Source: Sipunculus nudus
Lineage: Eukaryota > Annelida > Sipuncula > Golfingiida > Sipunculidae
NCBI GenBank assembly: GCA_026874595.1
Contig: CM049322.1
Coordinates: forward strand, 10,126,400-10,190,399
Length of the DNA stretch: 64,000 nt
Direction: 5' to 3'
Part shown: one piece after another, positions 1-11,985 of the stretch
Layout: every line of letters begins with the position of its first letter
Position numbering within the stretch: the stretch's first letter is position 1
Program-made: the position numbers and the translations under genes
Notes under the pieces: generated by a model
Seen by the model: only the letters and a program-made list of their open reading frames with translations
Database searches by the model: none
What the model was told of the DNA's origin: nothing

Positions 1-641
1 TAAACTGGAATGCATTATTCCCCTGAAATTTAGATAAAGGTATCAGCCCATATTCAGCCCATTTCATATGCATCACCTCACCATTTCCTCTTAGCTTCTC
101 ATATGCTTATACATATGAAAAACATAACAATAGAAATCAGTATATTTTGCATTTGCTAACATTTTAGTAGCTTTCAAAAATTTGTAACGTGAGTAACATA
201 CATGAGATGAACAGAAAGGACTTTATTTAACGTGAATAGAGCTGAATTATTTTAGCATATTTCAAGGGAGATTTTGTTATATGATATGATTCATAGTACC
301 GGTAACTGATAAAAAATAAGTGAGCAATTTTTTCACTTACAATATCTTGTACATCGACTTATGTCTGCCTGGAATATATATAACAGTGATCGTTGTGTTA
401 TGACACTCAGTTGACCAACACTGAGACAAGTTACATTGAAGCCTAATGATGCCTGAGAATAAGGTGTAAACCCAGTCATGCAAATTCTGAAAATGAACTG
501 TGTAGCCCACACTATTAGAATTAAATATTCATTCAAAAAAAGTTAAACCATTTGTTATAATTTCATTAGCATAAGCTAATAAGTCGTCAATAAATCTTAG
601 AAAATTGGTTTGACTTCATATTTTTTATTTGGTTAAAGGGA

Positions 642-711
<70 letters not shown>

Positions 712-1599
712 ATGTGCAGTTGCAAAAATATATTTGAGAAAAGCATTCTATGATCTTAAGAATCCGTATACAGACATTAAAGACTCAATTTACTTTTTCT
801 TTCCTGTAAGTCATGTCTATTCTGTACAAAAAAAAAATATGAAAGGATATGCTATATAACATGCCTTAGTTAACTTTGCAATTTATGTATAAACACAAAC
901 AATCTTCAGAATAGTACGTATTATATAACCCTTGAAACTAAAATGTGGGTTTGATTATGTGTGACCGTCAGTTGGACAATGCCAGATAGACAGGTCTAAA
1001 TTAGACGGTACAATTTGGAAAGGTCCCTTGTAGATTGGTCCCTTTTGGAAGATTCCCATTATATATTAGTATTATATATAAAGGCATATTTATGTAACTT
1101 GATCACACATGTAAATAGCCGTTGAATGATGCGTTATGAGAAAAAGCAAAGCGAAAAATAATAAAACTTCATATCTGTTGATCAAACATATAAAATAAAC
1201 ATAAGAAATTTAATGCATGTCTTGACTCCTCTATACATGCATTGCTATTCAACGAGCTTTAGATATTTACCGTTTTCCTTTTTTACCCTGATATATGACA
1301 GAGAAACATGCACCTTCGACATGGCACTGCACATCAAAGGGAAGCTTCCCTTCGAAGCGACATTGCTTAATACTTAACTAATTGCTTGAATAACAGGACA
1401 ATTACAACCACTTACATTTTGATATGTGTTTGCAATCCCTTCTTTAATTTGTGGAAAATGAGATGAGAAAAGGCTTTATGCATGTGAATATACGTATATG
1501 TATGTCTGTCTTGTCAGCTAGGAAGTCTTATCTAATAGGCCTGTTCATTCTTCATGATGTTGTTAATTAGTTTTACATTTCCAAATATACAATAAACAT

Positions 1600-1651
<52 letters not shown>

Positions 1652-2049
1652 ATTATGTTATTAGGCAAACAGAAGTGATATTTAATGAGACAATGTAATG
1701 CTTGCACATGATGTTGGCGTCAAACTGCTTGATATTTTCATATATTCATATTCATAAAGCAATATAAAATATATAATGCATTTATAAGCCTTTGTTATAT
1801 CTTAAACCCATATGTTAATGATAAAGCGTCTGCCTGGGACCCGTCCAACTGGGACCCGTCAGACCGTGACCTGTCCAGAAAAGGTCGAAAAAAATCTGAC
1901 ATGCTATCTGAAACCCGTCCATTTGGGATGACACTGTGGGTTTAAGACCAACTGTGCAACCCGGGTAACAACCCCCTCAGTCCACCTGGTTTTATCTATC
2001 TGGGTATTGCCTGCCCAACCCTCTTCTACCAGCTAAAACCCAACCTTGA
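1..2049. other. AT-rich non-coding DNA with two (TA)n microsatellites
   Basis: No coding signal is recognised on either strand. The stretch holds a (TA)n microsatellite at about 645-709 and an interrupted (TA)n at about 1600-1651. Near 1830-1925 the motif GGGACCCGTCCA recurs several times in imperfect form. Confidence 0.6.
645..709. repeat. (TA)n microsatellite
   Basis: An essentially pure TA dinucleotide run of about 65 bases. Similar runs recur through the window. Confidence 0.95.
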
Positions 2050-3075
2050 TCTTGTGTTTTTTAGCTCAGCTGACTTTCAGTATTTCTGTGCTAAAGCAAT
2101 AGGTCTTTATTCCTCGTCCATCTGGCAGGCTGGACAGCACAAATAGTAACCGTAAGGGCTAGGATCATGAACCCTATGCAGTCTTAGAGGTGCTAAAAAG
2201 ATCTCCTCGAAAACCTGAAATAAGGTCACTGTGTGACCCATATTCTCCAAGTTATGGTGTAGTATTTATCCCCCAGAATTAATACTTATACCCAAAATTT
2301 TCATCCCAAACCTTCCATCTTTCACATACGGCTCACTGGGGAAGAACCATAATTATTTTTTTAGGTCACAAGGTCAAAGGTCAAGGTCACAGGACCCCTT
2401 CTTTGAAAAGCTTTTGGATACATTTTAAGCCAAACCTTTCATCCCAAACCTTTGATCTTTCACATATGGTTCACATACCAAGTGGGAGAAGAATCCTATA
2501 GATGTTATGGTCACAAGGTCAAAGGTCAAGATCACAGGATCCACTTCTTTAAAAAGGTTGTGGACATTTCATGTTAGAATTTTCATTCCAAACCATCCAA
2601 CATTTACATATCTTAAGGCAAACTTTTACTTTCTTAAGGCAAACTTTTCAACCTATACCTTCCATCTGTCCTATATGGCTTACCTACTTATCGGAAATTA
2701 ACCCAATTGCTGTTAAGTTTAAAAGGTCAGAGGTCAAGGTCACAATACTCAATTGTCCCAAATGCTTATGAACATATTTCAAGCTAAACTGTTCATCCCA
2801 AACCTTCAGTCTTTCACATATGCCCAATCTTTGCATCACTCAGTTTGATTCAAACTTCATATTTATTGGTTATTTGCTTGAAGAAATAACTTATTGATTT
2901 TGGGGTCAGCTGGTCAGGAGGTTAAAGGCTTCAGATCAAAGTCATTCACAAATTGGTTGCCAAGTGATTACTCCAGTTTTAAGTGGTTAGTAGTTTACAA
3001 TCACTATAGAAGGAATCCTGTTGAAATGTAGGCTAAAGTCCAAGGTCATAGGTCATGGGTGTTCACGATAAAAAG
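2050..3075. repeat. Mollusc-type dispersed repeat with GGTCAAAGGTCAAGGTCAC modules
   Basis: The left part reads TTTTTTAGCTCAGCTGACTT and continues into text typical of a very common molluscan repeat. It is followed by degenerate units of roughly 150-200 bases, each with an AAGGTCAAAGGTCAAGGTCAC-like core (about 2365, 2515, 2728) and a CATCCCAAACCTT...TTTCACATAT block (about 2304, 2437, 2795). No protein is encoded. Assignment to a molluscan family rests on general familiarity, not on a search. Confidence 0.6.
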
Positions 3076-3471
3076 TTACTTTGCAGACTATCTCTTTTTT
3101 TTGTATATATACCCATTAGACTCCAACTGGTACATCTCACTGTGTGGCCACAATTGTGAGCGACACTTGCGATATATGACTCCCTTTTGTATCAGCCCAT
3201 TGAATGATATGAGCATGATGAGTGTATAACAAAAACACTCAGTTACCAGAGGAGGTATTTCTAAATGCTTGGCCAGGCATTAAGACTGTGAGTACTGTAT
3301 TAAGGTTTAGCTACTGATTTATAAGATGATGGGAACATTTTACAGATGATTTTATCAGATATACCCGCAAGTGTTTGTTCTGATAATATGTGGGTCTGTA
3401 CCTGGTTTTAGGATGGCTTTAATTAGGATGGCAAGACTATGAGTGATGCTTTCTGCATTTCTTTCTTTCAG

Positions 3472-3525
3472 GTTTTGAAGTTTACCTACACCACTGACCC
3501 CACCAAACAGCAAGGTGCTAATTAA
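3472..3525 (+). CDS. Putative terminal coding exon of an unidentified gene
   Basis: A strong pyrimidine-rich acceptor (TTTCTTTCTTTCAG) ends at 3471. The following exon is open for 17 codons, starting VLKFTYTTDPTKQ, to a TAA at 3523-3525. A poly(A) signal AATAAA lies at 4013-4018, giving a plausible 3' UTR of about 0.5 kb. The peptide reads like a natural hydrophilic C-terminus, but I do not recognise the protein and found no preceding exon in the repeat-rich DNA upstream. It could be a chance acceptor beside a short ORF. Confidence 0.35.
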   Translation, partial: VLKFTYTTDPTKQQGAN

Positions 3526-4223
3526 AGAAAATAATGGACTTGCACTTTTTACATTTGCATGTCCATAAATCTGATATGAGAGCTCTCCATCCTGATCATG
3601 CCTTTTGAATTGTTTTGGACAGTCATTACATTAACATTCTTTGGAGCAATTGCCACAAGTTTGGTCTCTGATTTGAGGATGTGTGATATTAAATTCAGAC
3701 TTTTCAGAAATCCATTATGTCTGTAAGGTAGCCAACTTCGGAATTCTTTTGTCAGTGCAGTTTCTGTGATTTTTTTTTTAATGTCTGGTCCCTTTTAGAG
3801 GGTGTTTGATGTCGGATTTCAGACCTGTCAGAAATCCAATATGGCCACTAAGTAGCATTCTTTAAAATTCATTTAGAACATATTATCTCAAGAACTGTTA
3901 ATGTGAATGCAGAGGGACATATATAACTGTAATCTTGCAAAAGATTGGGCCAAAGATTTCTTAAAAACTATGACCATCATTTCTGAAAGTTCAGTACAGT
4001 TGGTTTGTATTTAATAAAATTTCATACAGAAACACCTTTTTCTCAATAATTCTTGCATGGATTTCCTTGATATTTGCTATATATGCTGATCTTATAATTG
4101 GCATGTTTGGTGTTCCTTTTGAGCCTGAGAGGTATCAAGCATGCTATGGAAAAAGTTCATGATATATCAACAGCCATACATTTTGCTTCAGACTATCAAT
4201 TCACTGTGTTTTACCAGACATTT

Positions 4224-4280
<57 letters not shown>

Positions 4281-4664
4281 CTGTCTTTGTTGAAAGATTC
4301 AACAACATTGGCATATAGGTTCTTTAAAAAATTGGCTGGATATTGTGAATCTCAGCCTATGATGTCGCTTTAAGCTTTCTCATACACAAGCCTGTGTCAC
4401 TGCTTACAAACACATGTGTAGAATACAAAATACATCAAGCATAAATTTCATGAGTTGTTTGATTTATGCAGATGAAAGTTTGCTTGTCTGTAGATCTTAG
4501 AAAACTTTATCTTGAATGGTATCAGAATAAAAAAAAATCATGTCAGAAAAAGAAGTTTTAGAACATATGGTACCTATATATTCCAATAGCTGTGAATCAA
4601 CATGACATATTTTATCCACATATTTGTGTCCCCCCCCCCCCCCTTCCTTGTCTGTCCCTCTGTC

Positions 4665-4890
4665 TGTCTGTCTGTTTTTCATTACCATATGATAACTTTT
4701 CAGACATTTTATATGTCTGTTTTTCATTACCATGTGATAACTTTCCTAAATTTTATCTGTCTGTTTTTCATCACCATGTGATCACTTTCCTAAATTTTAT
4801 CTGTCTGTTTTTCATTACCATGTGATAACTTTCCTAAATTTTATCTATCTGTTTTTCATTACCATGTGATAACTGTCCTAAATTTTATCT
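4665..4890. repeat. 44-bp tandem repeat, about 5 copies
   Basis: The unit contains CTGTCTGTTTTTCATTACC followed by ATGTGATAACTTTCCTAAATT. Successive CTGTCTG/CTATCTG starts at 4757, 4801 and 4845 are spaced by exactly 44 bases. Outer copies are more diverged. ORFs across it on both strands are artefacts. Confidence 0.85.
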
Positions 4891-4999
4891 GACTTCATTT
4901 AAATTTGGGTCAGTGATTGCTCTCATGCCTAACTTGGTGGGCATTGGTTTTGGAGTGTCTGTCTCACAAGATAATAACACAATATGATATTTCATTTTT

Positions 5000-5200
5000 A
5001 GCTCAGCTGACTATAAGACAACTGAGGTATGATCGTGGTCCATTGTGTATTGTCCGTCTGTCTGTCTGTTTATCCATTAGACTTGTATGTTTTGAAACTG
5101 TTAGACCTACGAATCCGAAATTCGACATACTGTTAGATGTCCCCAAGATCTCCTACCAAACCGAAAACTGGGTCACTGCGACTTCGTTCCTTTGAAAAAT
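5000..5200 (+). repeat. Second copy of the TTTTTAGCTCAGCTGA dispersed repeat start
   Basis: TTTTTAGCTCAGCTGACTAT is followed by a GTCCGTCTGTCTGTCTGTTT stretch, the same start as near 2060. This is a fragment of a dispersed repeat with no coding potential. Confidence 0.55.
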
Positions 5201-6740
5201 TAAGGAACAACCTGAAATTTCAATAAAATACCTATTATCACACTTCAGGACTGCCTTCAGGGTTCCTGATTTGTTACAGCCACTGGGGGAGATCCCCTAC
5301 TGTGACTGGTGTACTGTTATTCTGAAATCACCTCCCCCCCCCCCCCAACCCTACCTATCAAGTGTTATGCAGTAAGGGTTATTGTTTGCACTGTATTTCC
5401 TTAATTGTAATACTGTTTCCACTCCAGCATTTTTTAAGAACTAATTTTCTTTTAAATAATTTTAACTCATATAAATATAATTAAACCCATCAGTATGCAT
5501 AATTTTATTAAATATGAAGCAAATAATGGATGAATAAAGGCACAATTGTGAAATCTGAATGAAATATTTTTTTAAAGATATTTATTGTTTTGCAAATTCA
5601 AAAGATATAATTCTTTTTAAAAAAAAATAGATATACATTTGTATGCATGATATGGTATATATCTGACTAGCCATGACAACATGACACTCAGGCCTTCGGT
5701 AATAAACTGATAGGGCTTATTGTCTTCAGTTCATCAAAAATTGACGTTTGGGGTGACAAGCTGTCGCTAATATCTGACAAGATTGAGATTTATGATGATG
5801 CGATATAGAATTATGAATCAATTTTTATATTCAGATATATATGTTATGTTGGAAATGTATAGAATTTAAACTTAAAATAAAAAAAAATTGCTAAGATAAA
5901 AAAATGAAGATCTGATACAATCATTTGTTCATTATTTTCCTGCCTCTGCAGAATTGGAGATCAGGCTTTGTTACCCTGCACTTATATGCAGAAGTGTAGT
6001 TAATCCCACTATCCATGTTACTCCCATCATTCAACGCCCCCCCCCCCCACACACACACACAACCACACCCTCGCCATGTCCTTGCGTCTGTGGACTGTGG
6101 ACATTACTTATATTTCACCTGTATATATTTTATAGAATAAAAAAAAAATACATAGATTCAATAATATATATATTATTTAAAAAAATGATCCAGTTGAACA
6201 AATTACTGAACTGTCAACAATTTATCAAAAAGCCAACAAATGATCATGTTAATTATATACATCTTATGTTCACAATGCTTCAGTTTTAACATTAAAGTGC
6301 ATGGTTTGGTCTCAAAATATTAATTGCAACATTTCTTACTCTTCAATACAAAACAATCATGTCAACCACACATGCCCTTTATTACATTTTTCCTCATAGA
6401 CTTTATCTTCGTTTGATATTATTTTAGATTTTTACCATCAAGGTCAACTTCAGCTGACCAAAGTGACCCATGTTTGTTTGTATACTGAATCAGCACATTT
6501 AGTTTCACTAATCACCAACAGGTGTTGCTAGTGGTGGACATAACAAAATATTTGATTTTTTTTTGGCACTAACTGGCAGGTGCTGCCATCTTTTGAGCGT
6601 GGTCAAAACTATTTGTACTTTTCACAGACTTGAAAAGCATCCCCAACTTGTAGGTAAAATCAGGGGACATACATTTCTGGAATTTCTTGTTTACATATAT
6701 GTTTTTTTTTACGTTTTATTATTTTCTAGTTTTCATCAGG

Positions 6741-7502
6741 ATGGAGCTAGGGAGGCTGAAGATGAAGGCGGGGATCATTCTCCTGATGATCGGTACATTC
6801 ATCATCAAAATTATCACTAGCTGCCTCAATCTGGTGGCGCCCTCTGCCCTGAGAAGAATCCTAAAGAAAGTGGCTCAAAAACAAGGTTATGATGAGAGAA
6901 TTATTGAAGAAGAGGATTTAGCTGCAGTGCTCTCATGGTCAGCGGTTTACACAATTCTTGCAAGGTTATGTAAATCATTAATTTACATGGAGGCCTACAC
7001 AGGAGGCCAAGCAGTGGACGTGAAGTTATTGTCACTTGATGGCAAGACTACGCACAGGCTACTTGATTTCGCAAAACAGGGCAGACCTCTTGTGGTGAAT
7101 TTTGGAAGCTGCACCTGACCCCCATTTATGGCGAAATTGGCAAAGTTCAAGCAGCTCGTGAGAGATTTTGCTGACTCGGCTGATTTTGTCACTGTTTACA
7201 TCAAAGAAGCCCATCCTGAAGATGGATGGGCTTATAAATCAAATCCATACAAGATAAAGATCCATCAGTCACTAGAGGAACGATTATTTGCAGCAAACAT
7301 TCTTGCAGAACAGGCCCTGCCATGTCCAATTCTTGTCGATTCCATGGAAGATGAAGCAAATATCAAATATTCAGCTGTTCCAGAACGATTGGCTGTTATA
7401 CAAAATGGCCGTCTGGAATACCTGGGCTTTAATGGACCAATGTTTTATTCAATTCTGGCTGTGCGGAAATGGCTCGATGAAAATATTGCTAAAACTAAAT
7501 AA
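6741..7502 (+). CDS. Iodothyronine deiodinase, selenoprotein, intact (locus A)
   Basis: Reads as a 253-residue deiodinase when the in-frame TGA at 7116-7118 is taken as selenocysteine (residue 126, the position known for human DIO1). Deiodinases are membrane-anchored thioredoxin-fold enzymes that reductively remove iodine from thyroid hormones. Residues about 9-32 form the N-terminal membrane anchor. The catalytic segment is VVNFGSCT-Sec-PPFMAKL at about 118-133. The family motif EAHPEDGW follows at about 157-164, and PERLAVIQNG lies near the C-terminus. Length matches the family. The ATG at 6741 follows possible acceptors TTTTCTAG (ending 6729) and CATCAG (ending 6739), suggesting a 5' UTR intron. 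The coding region has no intron, as in vertebrate DIO3. Closest relative in the window is locus F at 45897-46610. Read without recoding it would be called as two ORFs split at the TGA. Confidence 0.95.
7116..7118 (+). other. In-frame TGA selenocysteine codon of deiodinase A
   Basis: The TGA sits between TGC-ACC (Cys-Thr) and CCC-CCA-TTT (Pro-Pro-Phe), exactly where deiodinases place the catalytic selenocysteine. The frame is open and homologous on both sides. Confidence 0.93.
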
Positions 7503-8413
7503 AATTTAATATATATATCCATGGATGGAAAGATTATTAGATCTATGTAAATTTTTTTTATCATGTTAAATTTATCATTTAAGTATACTGAGATGTATAA
7601 AACAAATGTGTCTTTAATATAATGTCAGTGACTGTAAGTTCTTTTTTTATGGAAAGATATGTGATGACCACAATTAAAAAAAAAATCTATAATGTTTAGA
7701 TGTGATTATTTCCGTAAGGATCCTCACAATTTTACAGTCCATATAAGAGAATTTAGATATATGTTACAATAGGAAGTTAAAAAATCAGAAGTTTCTCTCT
7801 TTAATCATGTGTTTATGACAATATTTGTGTTCTGTTGGTTTTGTTTATTAACAGTTTGATTTTGACTAATTCTTTTATGATAAATGGAAGTTTTGTTTGT
7901 TGGTGAACAATCAACATTTCCTTCAAGTTTTATTCTTTGCTATTATAAAACAATCAATAAAAGAAGCCACATCAGACCTGCATTTCAGCAGGCAAACTTT
8001 AACAAAACACAAGGAGATTTCAATGTATACCAACATATTTTTAATTTTCTTCAATCATGGTTGACTCCTTTGTCGAGTTAACATTCATTTGATTTAATAT
8101 TTAGAAGAGTTTTCCACTGGAAGACAAATTGAAGAGTCAGGGATGCTCTGGGTTAAAGTTTGCATGTTTAGTTGGACGTCTGTACCCCCAGGACCAACCA
8201 TCCAAGTAAGATTTCAAGCCTCACTGATGCTTTAATTGGTCCTGAAAGCCCTGTTTACAAAAATATTTTGCTGTAACATTAATTTTGTAATAAATTAGAG
8301 ATTTTGTTTCCTTGCCAAAATCTACACCAAAGTTTTCAATATGACTCCTACTGCCACCCTTATCTTGTTGGTTTGTTATCTGTTATTGAGGGAAAGAATT
8401 TACTGTTTTAAAG
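7503..8413 (+). other. 3' flank of deiodinase A with poly(A) signal
   Basis: A poly(A) signal AATAAA at 7956-7961 suggests a 3' UTR of about 0.45-0.5 kb. A SECIS element should lie here. Candidate ATGA motifs at about 7664, 7814 and 7877 were checked by eye, and none gave a convincing SECIS helix with an apical AA and 3' GA. The rest is AT-rich and non-coding. Confidence 0.5.
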
Positions 8414-8415
8414 TA

Positions 8416-9815
8416 CCGTAAAATCTCCACTTAAAACCGCACTTCCGATTAAAACCGCACCCAGACTTCGCCGAAATTCCAGGTGAGACATCGTGAGGGG
8501 CTCAAATACTAAGAACCCCCCTTTAAAACCGCACCAACTTTCGCTACGGAATGATTTGACAAAAGACACAATCAAGCTATCATCTAGAAATGAACACGCG
8601 TAGGTTGCGACTCGGCCATTCCTGTCCACTTTTAAATTCCTTGGGCATTTTATTTAAACACATCATAACACTTTTTTTTGCAGGGTCACTCAAGCATGAA
8701 GTTAGGGAAGACGCAAGGGCCGGTGAACCTCTGCCTGTTTATACAGATTTTATATTCCGTGCCGTATTCTTGTTTGCTACTGATTTGTCATTATATTTTG
8801 GAAAAAACATTCTGCTGATCCATTTCAAGTCACTGTATATATTAATTCTAAAAAATTTTTGATGAAACTACCATTTTCTGGAATTACTCGGAAGATTCAA
8901 ATCATTTTCATACCGGTTACTTCGGTATTATCATCGTCACATCGTACGTTGACATCGCTCCCTGTCACAATATGCTGGCGCGTTTGAAAACATCGCTGGT
9001 CAACTTAACTCAATATATAATAATATAATTGAAGTTACCTTGTCGAGATACGCACGTATAGGAAACATGACGCTTGATAACGAGTGATTTTAAGGTAAAA
9101 TTAAAGAGGACAGTCGGGGTAAGCAAGTTTTTTTTTCCTGAAGAAAGTTTCCGTGTGGGGAGCCATTTTGTCAAGGCAGTGTTCACGCAAGGCACGCTGG
9201 GACGAAATAGGTGGCTGTTCTGTTTACCACCCACCGCGTACAGCCGTTCAAAATATTCTTAGAAGAATACCGGAGCGTTTCAGCACATGGCGGCACTCAA
9301 ACTTGATTTTAAAACGATCGTCTGCCATTGTGTGACTCCTTACGATGTCAGCTTTTTATTCATTTTACGTTTTAAAAAAATAATCATTGCTAAATAATGC
9401 CGCAAATGGGTTTAAAGTAGGCTTTTATTTCAATTTTGCTTAACCATGCCCAACGAAGTGGGCCGCTGTGTGTTACAGCAGTTGTTGTAAACGTATTATT
9501 TGGTGACAATTACCAAAATTTTATAACAAGTTATATATCACACGAAAACTTATCAGCAATATTTAATTTATAAATAACAAATATTCGTAAAAAAACCATT
9601 TACACACGGCTCCCATGCATGCGAGACTGCTGCTAAGAACGGCCTTCGAAAGTTGCAATATTATCGCCCACTCGCCGGCCCCAAAACGATGTCTGTCAGG
9701 AAGATATTCAGGAAACCCTTCTAGTATAAACCGCACAGTGCTTTCAGGAAATCAACCTGATTTCAAGATTTTGAATTTCTTGATTAAACCGCGGTTTTAA
9801 GTGGAGATTTTACGG
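8416..9815. mobile_element. Non-autonomous TA-flanked DNA transposon (Tc1/mariner-like)
   Basis: A 1.4 kb unit bounded by inverted termini: CCGTAAAATCTCCACTTAAA at the left end and its reverse complement (TTTAAGTGGAGATTTTACGG) at the right end. Each end abuts a TA dinucleotide (8414-8415 and 9816-9817), the target duplication of the IS630-Tc1-mariner group. The motif TAAAACCGCAC recurs inside the left end (about 8433, 8450, 8523) and a variant ATAAACCGCAC near 9726 at the right. No transposase frame is recognised. The superfamily rests only on the TA duplication and remains tentative. Confidence 0.75.
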
Positions 9816-9817
9816 TA

Positions 9818-10389
9818 AGCTCAGTCAGTGATAACATTATTTTGATAATTTTCCTATACATTTACTGTGATGTTTGTACCTGGTAATACGATGACCTACC
9901 ACACATTTTTATTAAAGGCAAAATAATATACATACAATGCTTTTACAAAATGCTGCAGATGTTTTATGATTTCAAAAATATCATCCACATTTATACAATT
10001 ATTGTGTACTTTGAAATGTCACGAGTTTGAACAGTGAGAAGTGAAAGAAATGATTTATTGTTTAGTTGAAACTGTTTTACCCTCAAACTTTTATCTTATG
10101 AACATTTGGTAATTATATTGTTTATATATTGTAACGTCTACATTTTCATTCGATATTCTCAGGAAGCATTGTTTAAATAATACTGGTGAGCAGAATAAGT
10201 GGATTTACTATTACAACAAATATCATGAATCAGAATTGCGTGGCATTCTAAATCCTTCATTATTAATATCAGTAGTTGTTTATATGTTAGAACTGTGATG
10301 TTGTATCACCAAGCTAAATGTTGAAACTGACACAGATGCAAAATTTTGTTAAACTTGTTTAACCATTGTGATGTCACCGTTTGAATCAA
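9818..10389. other. Non-coding spacer
   Basis: AT-rich sequence between the transposon and the minisatellite. No gene or repeat is recognised. Confidence 0.6.
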
Positions 10390-11985
10390 AAGTAATGTTA
10401 CCTATACGGATCCAGGGTTAGGTTACCTCTGTGAATCCAAGGTAAGGTTACCTTTGTGGAACCAGTTCAATGTGACCTCTGTGGATCCAGGGTAATTTTT
10501 CCTCTGTTGATCCAGGGTGATATTACCTCTGTCGATCCAGGGTAATGTTACCTCTATGGATCCAAGGTAATGTTTTCTCTTTGGGTCCAGGATAATGTTA
10601 CATGTGGATCAAGGATGATATAACCTTAGTGGATACAATGCAATATTACCTCTGTGGGTCCAATTCAGTGTTACCTCTGTAGATTAAATGTTACATCTAT
10701 GGATTCAGAGTTATGTTTCCTCTGTGGATCCAGGGTTATGTTTCCTCTGTTGATCCAGGGTGATGTTACCTCTGTTGATCCAGGGTGATGTTACCTCTGT
10801 TGATCCAGGGTGATGTTACCTCTGTTGATCCAGGGTGATGTTACCTCTGTTGAACCAGTGTGATGTTACCTCTGTTGATCCAGGGTGATGTTACCTCTGT
10901 TGATCCAGGGTGATGTTACCTCTGTTGATCCAGGGTGATGTTACCTCTGTTGATCCAGGGTGATGTTACCTCTGTTGATCCAGGGTGATGTTACCTCTGT
11001 TGATCCAGGGTGATGTTACCTCTGTTGATCCAGGTTTATGTTTCCCTGTGGATCAAGGGTGATGTTACCTCTGTTGATCCAGTGTATTTTTAACTCTGTG
11101 GATCAAGGCTAAGGTTACCTTTGTGGATCAAGGTATCGTTACCTCTGTGGATCCAGGGTGATATTACCTCTGTGGATCCAGGTTTATGTTTACTCTGTGG
11201 ATCCAGGGTGATGTTACCTCTGTTGATCCAGTGTATTGTTAACTCTGTGGATCAAGGCTAAGGTTACCTTTGTTGATCCAGTGTATTGTTACCTCTGTGG
11301 ATCCAGGGTGATGTTACCTCTGTGGTTCTCTGATTAGGTTTCTTCTGTGGACCCAGGGAGATGTTACCTCTGTGGTTCCAGGTTTATGTTTTCTCTGTGG
11401 ATTCAGGGTTATGTTACCTCTGTTGATCAAGTGTATTATTACCTCTGTGTATGTAGTTTGAGGTTACCTCTGTTGAACAAGGGTATTGTTACCTCTGTAG
11501 ATCCAGGGTGATGTTACCTCTGTGGATCCAGGTTTACGTTTCTTCTGTGGACCAAGGGTGATGTTACCTCTGTTGATTCAGTGTATTGTTACCTCTGTTG
11601 ATCCAGGGTTATGTTTCTTCTGTTGACCCAGGGTGATGTTATCTCTGTGGATCCAGGGTAATATTACCTCTGTGGATCCAGGTTTATGTTTTCTCTTTGG
11701 ATCCAGGGTGATGTTACCTCTGTTGATCCAGGGTATTGGTACCTCTGTGGATCCAGGCTAAGGTTACCTCTGTGGATCCAGGATTTTGTTACCTCTGTGG
11801 ATCCAGGGTGATGTGTCCTCTGTGGATCCATGGTTATTGTCACCTCTGTGGAACTAGGGTGATGTTTCCTCTATTGATTTCTGGCAGTGTTTTTCTGTTG
11901 ATCCAGGGTGATATAACATCTGTGGATAAAATGCAATATTTCCTCCGTGGATCTAGTTCAGTGTTTCTTATGTAGATCCCATTCA
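10390..11985. repeat. 25-bp minisatellite, roughly 60 copies
   Basis: The unit is GATGTTACCTCTGTTGATCC followed by AGGGT. The centre (about 10750-11040) is nearly homogeneous. Both flanks carry diverged variants with GTGGATCC (BamHI sites), GTTTATG or GTATTG substitutions and occasional length changes. The homogeneous core with decayed edges suggests recent expansion from the middle. The ORF at 11736-11975 falls in the array and is not a gene. Confidence 0.97.

Larger units (their letters stand above)
3526..6740. other. Non-coding interval: 3' UTR-like DNA, microsatellites, short repeats
   Basis: No gene is recognised after the possible 3' UTR ending near 4030. Contents include (TA)n at about 4228-4278, C runs near 4630, 5335 and 6040, a 44-bp tandem repeat at 4665-4890, a second 'TTTTTAGCTCAGCTGA' repeat start at about 5000-5200, and a short CA run near 6050. 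The last 150 bases may hold the 5' UTR or upstream intron of the deiodinase that follows. Confidence 0.5.

Noticed and set aside
7503-7720. Possible SECIS around ATGA at 7664
   Set aside because: GGAAA/TTTCC flanks and an A run in the middle are suggestive, but the helix after ATGA does not pair properly and ATCTA/TAGAT forms a competing hairpin.
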